64,000 nucleotides of DNA, from NCBI RefSeq assembly GCF_004363245.1, contig NZ_SNYV01000003.1, forward strand, positions 55,551 through 119,550, read 5' to 3'. The notes under the pieces were generated by a model. It saw only the letters and a list, made by a program, of their open reading frames with translations. It ran no database searches and was not told the DNA's origin. Within the stretch, counting starts at the first letter, position 1, and each line of letters opens with the position of its first letter. Positions 52,906-62,682 of this stretch are shown piece by piece. The stretch is from Sphingobacterium yanglingense (GTDB lineage Bacteria > Bacteroidota > Bacteroidia > Sphingobacteriales > Sphingobacteriaceae). The position numbers and the translations under genes were made by a program.

Positions 52906-55416
52906 TTATCTTTTAATAAAGAAATATCTTAGTTTAACAGCAAAGCTTCTTCCTGGCTTCTGCAAACTGTAGTTATCGTATAACATAGCATCTTCAAGAT
53001 TACGCGCTTCAAAAGAAATATTATATTTCCCATCTTCTAAAATATAAGTTGCAGAAAAGTCGCTGTAAAACTGCTTTGGTATAAAAGCTTTTGTCGACTT
53101 TTCACCATACGCCATTGAATTTTTATATATTTTATCTACAAAGTTCAACGTGTAATTTAAGTTAAGTGTATTGCCTTTTTTAAGAAAATCATGCACATAA
53201 TAAGAAGCATCAGCATTCCAGAAAAAGTATGGGAGATTCGCCATACGATACTTATAGTTTCCATTTTCCTTCTTCCCATCTTTATCTGTAAACCGTACCT
53301 TGTCACGTATATCCATATAGGTTAATGTCGCTCCAATAGTTCCTGTATTCTTATAATAAACCCGTGCTTCTACATCGGTTCCAAGACGTGTTACTCGTCC
53401 ATGATTTGTTCTTCTGTACATTGAACTACCATTCACCTCATCACCTATCCTGGCCAATAAAGTTTGAATAAAGTTATAGGTATCTCTGTAATAGCCTGAC
53501 CAGTCCACATATATAGAGTAATCATTTGAAAGCTCCTTATTAAAGGTAAATCCAATATTATAGTTGTTGGACTCCTCTGGCTTTAAGGCTACATTTCCTT
53601 CCTCCAATAATTCGTCACCAAACAACTCCCTATCATTCGGTAGGCGATACGCTTTTTCTGCAGAAGCCTTTAATTGTAGATTACGCAGAAAATATGTACT
53701 GGCAATACCATATCCAGTTTTAGATACTTCTTCTTTTTGCTTATAAGTCTCTTCAGTTTCTGCATGAGTTCCAGGACCGGAAGCACGGTTCGTATAGTGC
53801 TTTGCAAATATGTTTGTATTCCATTTACGTTGATAAGTATATCTATACTCTAGCCCTAACGTATTTTTGAAGCTCGTCCTACTCATACTATCAGCAGCTG
53901 TAGGTAAGCTAGGGAATAAGGCATCAGCTACACGTTGCATATCAGGTTTACGTGTGTAATTGGACAAGACATTATTGAAAGCAAGTGAATGACCAGTATT
54001 AATACGATATCCAATATTTACTGTTCCAGACTGATTACTGTTTGAGTATTCAGATAGTCCATAGCTTGCTTCTCCAAAGGCGTTACTTTGCCCTCGGAGA
54101 TCCTTCATCAACCTACGATCACCAGTCCAACTGTATTTAAAATCGGTGGTATCTACACTTCCTGCCTTCTGATAGTTATAGTTACCCGTAACCCGCACAC
54201 TCAATCCTTCAACAATTAGGTTTCTTTTATCATAAACAAAAGATGGAAGAAACGATTTACTATGAGCAGTCCGCTCACCATAGACATATCTCATCTCTGC
54301 ACCATGTTGTACATCTTGGTGTACCTGACCTAAAGTAAGCCCCAACAACATTCTGTCAGCCCACTTCTTACCAACAATCCCGACTTTGGCCATGATAGTT
54401 TCATTTCTATAGCTATCATGGAAACGTCTAAACCACGCAGAGTCTGCCGACCATGCAGAACCTTCTTGCCAAATATCATCATCATCACCAGTCACAGGTT
54501 TGCCTTCTTTAGCAAAAATTCTATAATCCGTCTTTACTTTATAATTATTATCTGAGTAGTTTTGAAATGCATTTAATTGTAGAGACACACCGGATTTAAA
54601 AGTGTGATTAAGACTTACATTGGATTTGTGTGTATTAAATGAACCATAAGAGTAAGATGCATCTAATGTTGTATTTTGGGTCCTATTGGTCACAATATTA
54701 ATAACTCCACCCATCGCATCCGCTCCAAATTCAATAGGGACAACTCCTTTATATACCTCGATACGTTCCGCCATATTCACCGGTATATTGTTTAATTGAA
54801 ATGCAGTTCCCATACCTTCCATAGGAACACCATCCATAAAAACACGAATATTACGCCCTGTAAAACCATTCAAAGTAATATTCATATCGGAGCCCAATCC
54901 ACCAGTTTCACGAATTTTAACACCTGAAGCCTTATCTAAAAGATGAGCTAAATCAAGAGTTGTATTATAATGTGACTTTGCATCTAAAGCGACAACGTTA
55001 AAAGGTGTCTCCCTTACTTCTTGAATTGCAGACTTGCCTTCAACCACAACTTGCTCTATAGAAGTATTTGGATCCGCCTTCAAAACAAATTGCTGGTATT
55101 TATTTTCACCTTTTCCAACTGTTATTTTTACTTTATTACCTATAAAACCCACTGCAGAGCTCATTACCTCATAATCTCCGGAGCCTACAACTAAAACATA
55201 ATGCCCATCCTTATCCACTTGTGTACTATATGCCGTATTAAGGACATAAACGGTAGCTCCTTGGATTATTTTACCTTCTGTATCTTTTACATATCCTATG
55301 ATCTTACCCATTTCCCTCTTTTGAGATTGAGCATAAAGAGATGTACCTGTAAACAATATTGAAAAAAACAATGCTATGCGAACCACTTGTTTGATTTCAG
55401 ATAAATCTATTTTCAT
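52906..55416 (-). CDS. TonB-dependent receptor (siderophore-type)
   Basis: The 836-aa outer-membrane receptor has a signal peptide (about 1-30), a carboxypeptidase-like regulatory domain (about 38-115, GKIIGYVKDTEGKIIQGATVYVL), a plug (about 135-250, ending VVPIEFGADAMGGVINIVT) and a 22-strand barrel. No SusD partner is present, so it is a siderophore/metal receptor and not a glycan (SusC) receptor. The neighbours, a DUF4374 lipoprotein, a binding protein and a divergent AraC regulator, point to ferric siderophore uptake. The substrate is unknown. Confidence 0.9.
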   Translation of the reverse strand: MKIDLSEIKQVVRIALFFSILFTGTSLYAQSQKREMGKIIGYVKDTEGKIIQGATVYVLNTAYSTQVDKDGHYVLVVGSGDYEVMSSAVGFIGNKVKITVGKGENKYQQFVLKADPNTSIEQVVVEGKSAIQEVRETPFNVVALDAKSHYNTTLDLAHLLDKASGVKIRETGGLGSDMNITLNGFTGRNIRVFMDGVPMEGMGTAFQLNNIPVNMAERIEVYKGVVPIEFGADAMGGVINIVTNRTQNTTLDASYSYGSFNTHKSNVSLNHTFKSGVSLQLNAFQNYSDNNYKVKTDYRIFAKEGKPVTGDDDDIWQEGSAWSADSAWFRRFHDSYRNETIMAKVGIVGKKWADRMLLGLTLGQVHQDVQHGAEMRYVYGERTAHSKSFLPSFVYDKRNLIVEGLSVRVTGNYNYQKAGSVDTTDFKYSWTGDRRLMKDLRGQSNAFGEASYGLSEYSNSNQSGTVNIGYRINTGHSLAFNNVLSNYTRKPDMQRVADALFPSLPTAADSMSRTSFKNTLGLEYRYTYQRKWNTNIFAKHYTNRASGPGTHAETEETYKQKEEVSKTGYGIASTYFLRNLQLKASAEKAYRLPNDRELFGDELLEEGNVALKPEESNNYNIGFTFNKELSNDYSIYVDWSGYYRDTYNFIQTLLARIGDEVNGSSMYRRTNHGRVTRLGTDVEARVYYKNTGTIGATLTYMDIRDKVRFTDKDGKKENGNYKYRMANLPYFFWNADASYYVHDFLKKGNTLNLNYTLNFVDKIYKNSMAYGEKSTKAFIPKQFYSDFSATYILEDGKYNISFEARNLEDAMLYDNYSLQKPGRSFAVKLRYFFIKR

Positions 55417-55461
55417 TTTCGAGAACCCTATTGGTATTTAGATTAATTATAAATAACTTCG

Positions 55462-55490
55462 CAAATGTAATTACTTAACCGATCAACAAA
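55462..55490 (-). promoter_or_regulatory. Promoter of the TonB-receptor operon
   Basis: On the minus strand TACATTTG (55469-55462) fits TAnnTTTG and TTTG (55490-55487) lies 17 bases upstream. It lies in the 111-base gap shared with the AraC gene. Confidence 0.6.
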
Positions 55491-55527
55491 TAGTGATAAT
55501 TGGGACAAAAAATAGCGAAATAAAAAC

Positions 55528-56535
55528 ATGCGATTGAAATCAGAGATTCTTGAGATAAACAAGATAGTACATGATGATATAGTTGAAAGGACTCATTTAA
55601 AAGAAGATATATTAACGCATAAAGTATTCAGCTACAAGCAAAATCATGTATCAATACATTGTGATATATTTCATTCTGTGGGATTACACATTGTCGAGTC
55701 CCAAATAGATACAGATACTATCCTTACCAATAATTGGTCTGCAGAAACTCCGCACGTCCGTTTCTTTTTTTATCTAAGTGGAAATTCAAGCGTAAAAAAT
55801 GGAGCAGGCAACGAATCCTATACCCATAGGGCAGGAATGCTACAACGGAATTTCTTAGATACAGAAGGAGGCGGGGGAAGTCTCATTATCCGGCCTGGAG
55901 AGGCATTGCATTATATAATAATAAAAATGTCCGTCGATTTTTATATCAATCTCATAAAATCTGAAGATTGGATAAACGAAGATACTTTTCATCAATACAT
56001 CTTGTCTAGAACACCTGAGAATAGGCCCAATGAGACTCTTTCTATAGATCTTAAGATGCTACAGATTATTGAGGATATGATAGATAGTAAAGATATAATT
56101 GAACATAGGTATCACTTTTTTAAGCTTAAATTGCGAGAACTACTATTTACCATACATCAACAGACACACTATGGAGACAATATCCCTGAAATCGCATCCC
56201 AACCATCCAATAGTTTAGAAAAAATAAAATCTTACCTTACACTAAATCTCGATACGCCGCCTTCAAGTGCCGAGCTGGCAAAGATATTTTCTATGAATGA
56301 AAAGAAGCTAAAGCAAAATTTTAAAGCTGCCTATGGCACTACGCTTTACGCTTATGTCGTACAACTAAGAATGGAAAAAGCTAAAAAGCTTCTATTACAA
56401 AACTATAATGTCAACGAATTGGCGGTATTATTAGGCTATCATAGTGTTTCCCACTTCATAAAAGTGTTTAAAAGCTATTATGGCTGTACCCCAAAAGAGG
56501 CTTTAAGCCAGTTTCAGAGTATAGCCCAAAGGTAG
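55528..56535 (+). CDS. AraC-family regulator (PchR-like)
   Basis: The 335-aa protein has an N-terminal sensor domain (about 40-200) and a C-terminal AraC double helix-turn-helix (about 235-330). The latter includes SSAELAKIFSMNEKKLKQNF and LAVLLGYHSVSHFIKVFKSYYGCTPKEAL. PchR and YbtA, which sense ferri-siderophore, have the same layout. It is divergent from the TonB-receptor operon, so it probably activates that operon when the siderophore arrives. Ligand and operator are unknown. Confidence 0.85.
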   Translation: MRLKSEILEINKIVHDDIVERTHLKEDILTHKVFSYKQNHVSIHCDIFHSVGLHIVESQIDTDTILTNNWSAETPHVRFFFYLSGNSSVKNGAGNESYTHRAGMLQRNFLDTEGGGGSLIIRPGEALHYIIIKMSVDFYINLIKSEDWINEDTFHQYILSRTPENRPNETLSIDLKMLQIIEDMIDSKDIIEHRYHFFKLKLRELLFTIHQQTHYGDNIPEIASQPSNSLEKIKSYLTLNLDTPPSSAELAKIFSMNEKKLKQNFKAAYGTTLYAYVVQLRMEKAKKLLLQNYNVNELAVLLGYHSVSHFIKVFKSYYGCTPKEALSQFQSIAQR

Positions 56536-56560
56536 TATCATCCGCTCTTACAGTCAACAA

Positions 56561-56593
56561 AAAAGGGAAGATATCCGTAGAAATCTTCCCTTT
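56561..56593. terminator. Bidirectional terminator between the AraC and GH109 genes
   Basis: AAAGGGAAGAT/ATCTTCCCTTT with an 11-base loop and A/T flanks. Confidence 0.88.
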
Positions 56594-56617
56594 CAATAAG
56601 TTTAGGTATGAAATGTC

Positions 56618-58033
56618 CTAATCTACTTTCAACTGTTTACTTTGATCCTTAGACACCTTTGGACGAATACCGGTAATTCCACCTCCATTCAACGTAATAT
56701 CGTGAGGTTTATTCGTTTTCCAGTTTCCTTTAGTAAAGTCAGGGATAGCAACCGTTCTACTATTCTTAGCTACAGATTCACAGCTCAATGGCACAATTAC
56801 AGACCAAGAAGCTCCTTCGTATACAGGCTGATCGATTGGTAAGCCATTTCTCAAACAATCAATCAGACGCCAATCCATCATAAAGTCCATACCGCCATGG
56901 CCCCCTACTTGTTTTGCCTGCTCTCCAATAAACTTGATTAATTGTGGTGTGTATTTTTCATACAAACCTTTCAACTCGTCTTCCTTCACAAAAGAGTGTC
57001 CAAAGGCAATGCCTTCTTTCGGATACTTCTGTGCAAAACCTTTGGTACCACTCAACAAATGAAGACGTGAATAAGGTCTAGGTGAAGTGACATCATGTTG
57101 AAGCATCATCGTTTTACCTTTCTCCGTTTTAATCAAAGTTGTATCCATGTTTCCGCGGTACTTCTTGCCAACAAACTCTTGGTAAAAAGAGTCTTTAGCC
57201 GCCATCTCTCGAGCTGTCTCTCCCATCATAAAATCGGCAGTCTGCATAGCAACAAGGTGAGTCATACGATCGCCACTATTAATATTCAAACATTGTGCGA
57301 TTGGACCAAGACCGTGGGTTGGATAAAGGTTACCGTTCATTTTAATATTCTCGCGTAAACGCCACATGTTATCGTAACCATTTTTACTGTTAAAGTTCAA
57401 ATCCAACAAATCATGTATATAAGCTCCTTCCGCATGTACCAACTCACCGAACATACCTTGACGTGTCATATTTAAGGTCAGCATTTCGAAAAAGTCATAA
57501 CAACAATTTTCCAACATCATACAGTGCTTTTTGGTCGCTTCGGATACTTTTACAACCTCCCAGCATTCCTTCACCGTTAGACCAATTGGAACTTCACACG
57601 CTACATGTGCTCCAGCTTTCATTGCTGCAATACTCATCGGTGCATGAAATTCCCAAGGAGTACAAATATAAACAAGGTCTAACTCTTCTTCTCTTAATAA
57701 CTTCTCCCATCCATTATCTCCGGAATAAGATTTCGCCTCTTTCAGACCTTTACCAGTCAGAATCTTTTGTGCCTTATCTACGCGATCAGCATGCCTATCA
57801 CATAATGCGACAATCTCTGTCCCTTCAATATAAGATAAGCGATCCACCGCCCCAGGACCTCTCATTCCCAAACCGATCACGGCTATCCGTACCTTATCAA
57901 TCTTAGGAGCGGCATATCCCCACATGTTAAAAGATGATGCTGCCAGCGCTTCATTATTCAATGCAGGTAAAGTAATAGCTGCAGCAGAAAGGAACGACGC
58001 CTTCTTTAAAAAATCTCTTCTATTTGAACTCAT
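56618..58033 (-). CDS. Gfo/Idh/MocA oxidoreductase of the GH109 type (alpha-N-acetylgalactosaminidase-like)
   Basis: The 471-aa protein has a Tat signal (NRRDFLKKASFLSAAAITL) and an N-terminal Rossmann domain with VIGLGMRGPGAVDRLSYI. It contains the GNLYPTHGLGPIAQCLNIN segment that is typical of GH109, the NAD-dependent alpha-N-acetylgalactosaminidases. CEVPIGLTVKECW supports the Gfo/Idh fold. It should be exported folded, already holding NAD. Other activities of the superfamily are possible. Two LacI-type operators lie about 210 bases upstream. Confidence 0.82.
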   Translation of the reverse strand: MSSNRRDFLKKASFLSAAAITLPALNNEALAASSFNMWGYAAPKIDKVRIAVIGLGMRGPGAVDRLSYIEGTEIVALCDRHADRVDKAQKILTGKGLKEAKSYSGDNGWEKLLREEELDLVYICTPWEFHAPMSIAAMKAGAHVACEVPIGLTVKECWEVVKVSEATKKHCMMLENCCYDFFEMLTLNMTRQGMFGELVHAEGAYIHDLLDLNFNSKNGYDNMWRLRENIKMNGNLYPTHGLGPIAQCLNINSGDRMTHLVAMQTADFMMGETAREMAAKDSFYQEFVGKKYRGNMDTTLIKTEKGKTMMLQHDVTSPRPYSRLHLLSGTKGFAQKYPKEGIAFGHSFVKEDELKGLYEKYTPQLIKFIGEQAKQVGGHGGMDFMMDWRLIDCLRNGLPIDQPVYEGASWSVIVPLSCESVAKNSRTVAIPDFTKGNWKTNKPHDITLNGGGITGIRPKVSKDQSKQLKVD

Positions 58034-58131
58034 ATCTATCTTAGGATTATTATTTCTTCAAAAATCAAAGGGGACACAAAGCCCCCCTTAAAATCACCTA
58101 TTTTAAAACAAACTAAACAGTCTATTGTCGA

Positions 58132-58165
58132 ATAACCAATTTATTATTAAAGGGTTATTGGTTAT
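58132..58165. other. Inverted repeat upstream of the GH109 gene
   Basis: ATAACCAAT (58132-58140) and ATTGGTTAT (58157-58165) are exact complements with a 16-base gap. The role is unclear; an operator or mRNA hairpin are both possible. Confidence 0.4.
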
Positions 58166-58241
58166 AGATAACGACATTTATTTCATATTATCTATCACAA
58201 TAATAATCTATAAATACCATAATAAGAAATGAAAAAACAAC

Positions 58242-58274
58242 GCAAACGTTTGACCTAAATTGCGAAAACGTTTG
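58242..58274. promoter_or_regulatory. Pair of LacI/GalR-type operators
   Basis: CAAACGTTTG (58242-58251) is a perfect palindrome, and AAAACGTTTGC (58264-58274) shares the AAACGTTT core. The centres are 22 bp apart, about two helix turns. The core fits binding sites of LacI-family sugar regulators. They lie between the efflux operon end and the GH109 gene; no LacI gene is in the window. Confidence 0.6.
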
Positions 58275-58290
58275 CCTAACACAATCGTTA

Positions 58291-59604
58291 CTATAAGAAG
58301 TCTATTGTTCCGACAAGTTCTTTTAATAGGGATTCAGACAACTTTGCTTGGGTCTTAGCCGTGTTGAATCGGGATACCGCATTAATGAAATTTTGCTGTG
58401 CATCCCTAAACTCTACAGCACTAATTGTTCCAATACGGTATTTATCCATCGTAATATTTAGATTCTGCTTAGCAATACGCTCATTTCCCTCCTCAATATG
58501 CACTAAAGCCAAGCTCGTCTGATAGCTCTGAAAAGCCTGCGTCAATGCCGTTTCTATCACATTGCGTCTTTGTTCTATCGCTAAATCGGCATTATCTATC
58601 TTTAATTTAGCGACTCGTTCATTACGTCTCTGATTAAAACCGTCAAAAATATTAACGGAAGCAGTAACACCATAATTAAGCCCTCTAGAATTAGATCTAG
58701 CAACAAAACCTAAACTCGATTCCGATTCAGAAAAATTATATCCTCCATTCAGTCTAACCGTAGGATAGCGGTTTGCTTTTATGGTTTTCAACTCCAGCTC
58801 AGCAAGACGCTTGTTAATTCCCACCCGTAACAAATCAGGATTATGTATAGCCGCTTTGCTCAGTAAATCCGTCAATACCATTGATTGATCGATGTTTACA
58901 TCTTTGATGACATTAAATTCAGTTAATAATGGTCGTGCCATCAAACCATTCAAAGCCGTTTTGAGATTGTTTACAAGGTCTAACTGACGAAGTCGGGCAG
59001 ATTCATCTTCATTTAAATTGACTTGTACATTTAAGACCTCCAAGCGAGAAGCCTTACCTATAGAAAATCGATTTTCAGCAGTGCGCAATCTCTCTTTTGA
59101 AATCAGTATACTAGAATCTAGGGCTACCAACAAATTCTGCTGTTCGACAATACTATAATAGGTTCGAATTACATCAGAGACCATTGTTACAAGTGTGCCC
59201 TTAGCCTCAACACTGCTTAATTTCTCCAGTTCCTTTAGGGATTCATACCTAGAAAACATACCCAAACCGTCAAAAATGGTCCATCCTAAACTTACACCAT
59301 AAGACATATTATTATTCTTAGCGTTGTCCAATTCACGGATATTCCCATCATTTTGTGTTTGCTTTGAATTCTGTATACTATTGCTTTGGGTAAAATTCCC
59401 CGATACCAAGGGCAACATACCTGCATTTCCGTAGGTCACATTCTCTACCGCCACTTGACGATTATTCTCGGATAATTTGATATCATAGTTATTTGCCAAA
59501 GTTAATTCAACAGCATCTTGGACAGTCAACAATTCCTGCGCCGTAACTAGACTGTATGACGTCCAAGTCATAAAAAATAATGCTAAATACTTCATACTAG
59601 CCAT
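58291..59604 (-). CDS. TolC-family outer membrane efflux protein
   Basis: The 437-aa protein has a signal peptide (ending LVTAQ) and two internally repeated halves of coiled-coil helices and barrel strands. The typical VTYGNAGMLPLVSG and RYPTVRLNGGYNFS segments are present. It gives the outer-membrane exit duct of the RND pump encoded just upstream. The frame allows ATG at 59604, overlapping the pump gene by 8 bases, or ATG at 59595, one base after its stop. Confidence 0.9.
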   Translation of the reverse strand: MASMKYLALFFMTWTSYSLVTAQELLTVQDAVELTLANNYDIKLSENNRQVAVENVTYGNAGMLPLVSGNFTQSNSIQNSKQTQNDGNIRELDNAKNNNMSYGVSLGWTIFDGLGMFSRYESLKELEKLSSVEAKGTLVTMVSDVIRTYYSIVEQQNLLVALDSSILISKERLRTAENRFSIGKASRLEVLNVQVNLNEDESARLRQLDLVNNLKTALNGLMARPLLTEFNVIKDVNIDQSMVLTDLLSKAAIHNPDLLRVGINKRLAELELKTIKANRYPTVRLNGGYNFSESESSLGFVARSNSRGLNYGVTASVNIFDGFNQRRNERVAKLKIDNADLAIEQRRNVIETALTQAFQSYQTSLALVHIEEGNERIAKQNLNITMDKYRIGTISAVEFRDAQQNFINAVSRFNTAKTQAKLSESLLKELVGTIDFL

Positions 59605-62600
59605 CTATCTGATCAAATTCTGGACGATGTTTACGCTTACGTGAAAACATCAAATAAAAACCTGGAATTACATATAAGGTCAACAACAAAGAAAAGAGCG
59701 TTCCTCCGACAATGACAACCCCCATACCGATACGGCTGGTAGATGCTGCTCCAAAGGAAAGAGCAATCGGTAAAGCTCCTAATGCAATAGCAAAAGAAGT
59801 CATCAGGATAGGTCTTAGACGAGCCTCAGCCGCAAGAACTACTGCTTCAAATTTTTCCTGCCCTTCCTCGCGAAGCTGGTTGGCAAATTCCACAATCAAA
59901 ATCCCGTTTTTCGTCACCAGCCCAATAAGCATAATCGTACCGATCTGACTAAAAATATTCCATGATTGATCGAAAAGCCATAACGAAAATAACGCTCCCC
60001 CCACGGCCATAGGAACTGTCAGCAATATAATAATAGGATCGACAAAACTCTCGAACTGTGCCGCCAAAATCAAAAATATTAAAAGTACGGCTAGACCGAA
60101 AGCAAACATCGTATTGGATCCACTTTCTACAAAATCTCGAGCCTCTCCTCCCAAATCAGTAGTAAAGCTTTCATCCAATACCCTCTCTTTGATCGCATCC
60201 ATAGCCTCAATGCCCTGTCCCATACTTTGCCCTGGAGCTAGTGATGCTGATACTGTAGCAGACATATATCGATTATTATGATAGAGCTGAGGCGGACTAC
60301 TATGCTCCTGCACCTCTATTATATTGTCGAGCTGAATCAGTTTCCCCTCCTTATTTTTCACAAAAATAGAAGTTAGATCCGTTGGCGTAGCACGATCCTT
60401 TCGGTCAAACTGTCCCATCACCTGGTACTGCTTGCCATTCATCATAAAGTAGCCAAATCGTTGACCAGACAAAGACATTTGTAAAGTTTGTGCAACGTCT
60501 AGTACCGATACACCCAACGCTTGAGCTTTCTCCCTATCGATATGCACATACAGTTCAGGTTTATTAAATTTTAAATTGACATCTACCATAGAGAATGTTT
60601 TGTCCTTTGACAATTCTTCCATAAACTCAGGAATCTTCTCTTCTAATTTTTGGAAATTAGGAGCTTGGATAATGTATTGAATTGGGGATCCACCTCTTCT
60701 ATTCACCGCAATTGTAGGTTGTTGCGAGACAGCAACTCGAGCTTCTGAATACTGCCGTGTCAATCTTGAAAGCTGATTGACAATCTCCTCTTGCGTTCGT
60801 TCACGTTCACCAGGCTGTACAAGTCCCAAACGCACGAAACCACTATTGGCCGAAGAAGAACCAAATCCAGGTGAAGTGATTACCAAACTAACCTTTTTCT
60901 CAGGAACAGAGTCATTTATCAACATGGTCAACTCGGTCATGAATCGATCCATATAATCATAAGATACACCTTCCGGAGCTGTTGCTCGCAGCGAGATATA
61001 ACTACGGTCATCGTAGGGTGCTGTCTCCTTGGGTAAAAGCTGATAGAAGAAGTAGATAAGAACAAAACAAGCACCGATAATAGCAACACTTAACCATTTT
61101 CTACTTAAGAAACTACGTAACGAGCCTTCATATTCTTTATTCATCGCTACAAAATATCGTTCCGTCCTATCGTAAAATTTTGAACGTTTCTGCTCGCCAC
61201 CTTTCATAAGATAAGCATTCAACATCGGAGTCAGCGATAACGATACGAAAGCAGATATCAACACGGCCGATCCAATGACAATACCGAACTCACGAAACAG
61301 TCTTCCCACAAATCCTTCCAAAAATATAACTGGAAGAAAAACTGCTGCTAAGGTCACAGAGATAGAGATAACTGCAAAAAATATTTCGTTGGATCCTTTG
61401 ATTGCGGCTTCTATTGGAGACATCCCCTCTTCCACTTTCTTAAATATATTCTCGGTTACCACAATTCCATCATCCACCACAAGACCGGTAGCCAAAACAA
61501 TGGCCAATAATGTAAGTACATTAATTGAAAACCCACAAAGATACATGACGAAAAATGTAGCTATCAATGATACTGGAATATCAATCAATGGTCTAAATGC
61601 AATACTCCAATTCCGGAAAAAGATGTATATAATTATCACTACTAAAACGATAGAGATCAACAAAGTCTCTACCACTTCTAATACGGCACGCTTGACGAAC
61701 TGCGTATTATCAATCGCAACATTAATTTCAAACCCTTCAGGTAAATCAACCTCCAAACGGTCGTACTCTTCGTAAAACTCCTTAGCTATATCCAAATAGT
61801 TAGTGCCGGGTTGAGGTATTACAGCCAAACTTACCATAGGATAGCCCGAGTCCGACATTTTGGTTTCGAAATTCTCTGCTTCCAGTGTAGCCTGTCCCAC
61901 GTCACTTAACCTAATGATACGGCTACCTTCTGCCCGTATCACGATATTATTAAACCCTTCCTCAGTAGAAAGATTACCGATAGTCTTTACAGCGAGTTCG
62001 GTATTTGCTCCAGTAAGCTTGCCCGAAGGAAGTTCTACATTCTGACTATTTAAAGCCGTTCGCACATCCAATACCGTCAACCCATACGAAGCCAACTTTA
62101 CGGGATCAATCCATAAACGCATAGCAAATTTCTTCTGTCCCCAGATTTGGACTGAACTTACTCCTGGGATAGTTTGAAGCCGTTGAGCAATGACATTCTC
62201 CGCGTAATCAGATAATTCGAGTACATTCTTTGTAGCACTCTGCACCGTCATTGTTATTATCGGCTCCGAATCGGCATCTGCCTTAGAAACAACTGGCGCA
62301 GCGTCAATATCCTGAGGAAGACTGCGCAACGCTTGAGAGACTTTATCACGAACGTCATTCGCAGCCTCTTCGAGGTTCTTATCCAAGTTAAACTCGATAG
62401 TAATATTACTAGTTCCCTGATTACTAGAAGAAGAAATATTTCGTATTCCATCAATCGAATTTATAGACTTCTCTAGCGGTTCAGTAATCTGAGACTCTAT
62501 AATCTCTGCATTCGCTCCTGCATAACTTGTTCTAACAGATATCTGAGCTGGGTCGATTGAAGGAAACTCTCGTACACCTAAGAATGTATAACCGATGATG

Positions 62601-62674
62601 CCAAACAAAATCAGCAAAAGGTTCATCACAATTGCCAATACAGGTCTCTTGATACTTAAGGTTGATAAACTCAT
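59597..62674 (-). CDS. RND efflux pump permease (AcrB/HAE1 type)
   Basis: The 1025-aa inner-membrane trimer subunit has 12 helices with two large periplasmic loops (after helix 1 and helix 7). The proton-relay acids in helix 4 are Asp401 and Asp402 (GLVVDDGIVV). FPSIDPAQISVRTSYAGANAEIIES near the N-terminus is typical of the family. The substrate range is not readable. It lies between the adaptor and TolC genes in one operon (8-base gap, 8-base overlap). Confidence 0.93.
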   Translation of the reverse strand: MSLSTLSIKRPVLAIVMNLLLILFGIIGYTFLGVREFPSIDPAQISVRTSYAGANAEIIESQITEPLEKSINSIDGIRNISSSSNQGTSNITIEFNLDKNLEEAANDVRDKVSQALRSLPQDIDAAPVVSKADADSEPIITMTVQSATKNVLELSDYAENVIAQRLQTIPGVSSVQIWGQKKFAMRLWIDPVKLASYGLTVLDVRTALNSQNVELPSGKLTGANTELAVKTIGNLSTEEGFNNIVIRAEGSRIIRLSDVGQATLEAENFETKMSDSGYPMVSLAVIPQPGTNYLDIAKEFYEEYDRLEVDLPEGFEINVAIDNTQFVKRAVLEVVETLLISIVLVVIIIYIFFRNWSIAFRPLIDIPVSLIATFFVMYLCGFSINVLTLLAIVLATGLVVDDGIVVTENIFKKVEEGMSPIEAAIKGSNEIFFAVISISVTLAAVFLPVIFLEGFVGRLFREFGIVIGSAVLISAFVSLSLTPMLNAYLMKGGEQKRSKFYDRTERYFVAMNKEYEGSLRSFLSRKWLSVAIIGACFVLIYFFYQLLPKETAPYDDRSYISLRATAPEGVSYDYMDRFMTELTMLINDSVPEKKVSLVITSPGFGSSSANSGFVRLGLVQPGERERTQEEIVNQLSRLTRQYSEARVAVSQQPTIAVNRRGGSPIQYIIQAPNFQKLEEKIPEFMEELSKDKTFSMVDVNLKFNKPELYVHIDREKAQALGVSVLDVAQTLQMSLSGQRFGYFMMNGKQYQVMGQFDRKDRATPTDLTSIFVKNKEGKLIQLDNIIEVQEHSSPPQLYHNNRYMSATVSASLAPGQSMGQGIEAMDAIKERVLDESFTTDLGGEARDFVESGSNTMFAFGLAVLLIFLILAAQFESFVDPIIILLTVPMAVGGALFSLWLFDQSWNIFSQIGTIMLIGLVTKNGILIVEFANQLREEGQEKFEAVVLAAEARLRPILMTSFAIALGALPIALSFGAASTSRIGMGVVIVGGTLFSLLLTLYVIPGFYLMFSRKRKHRPEFDQIDG

Positions 62675-62682
62675 ATCTTCTC

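Noticed and set aside
52906..58033. A polysaccharide utilisation locus built on the TonB receptor and the GH109 gene
   Set aside because: There is no SusD homologue, the receptor neighbours are iron-related, and a bidirectional terminator separates the GH109 gene.
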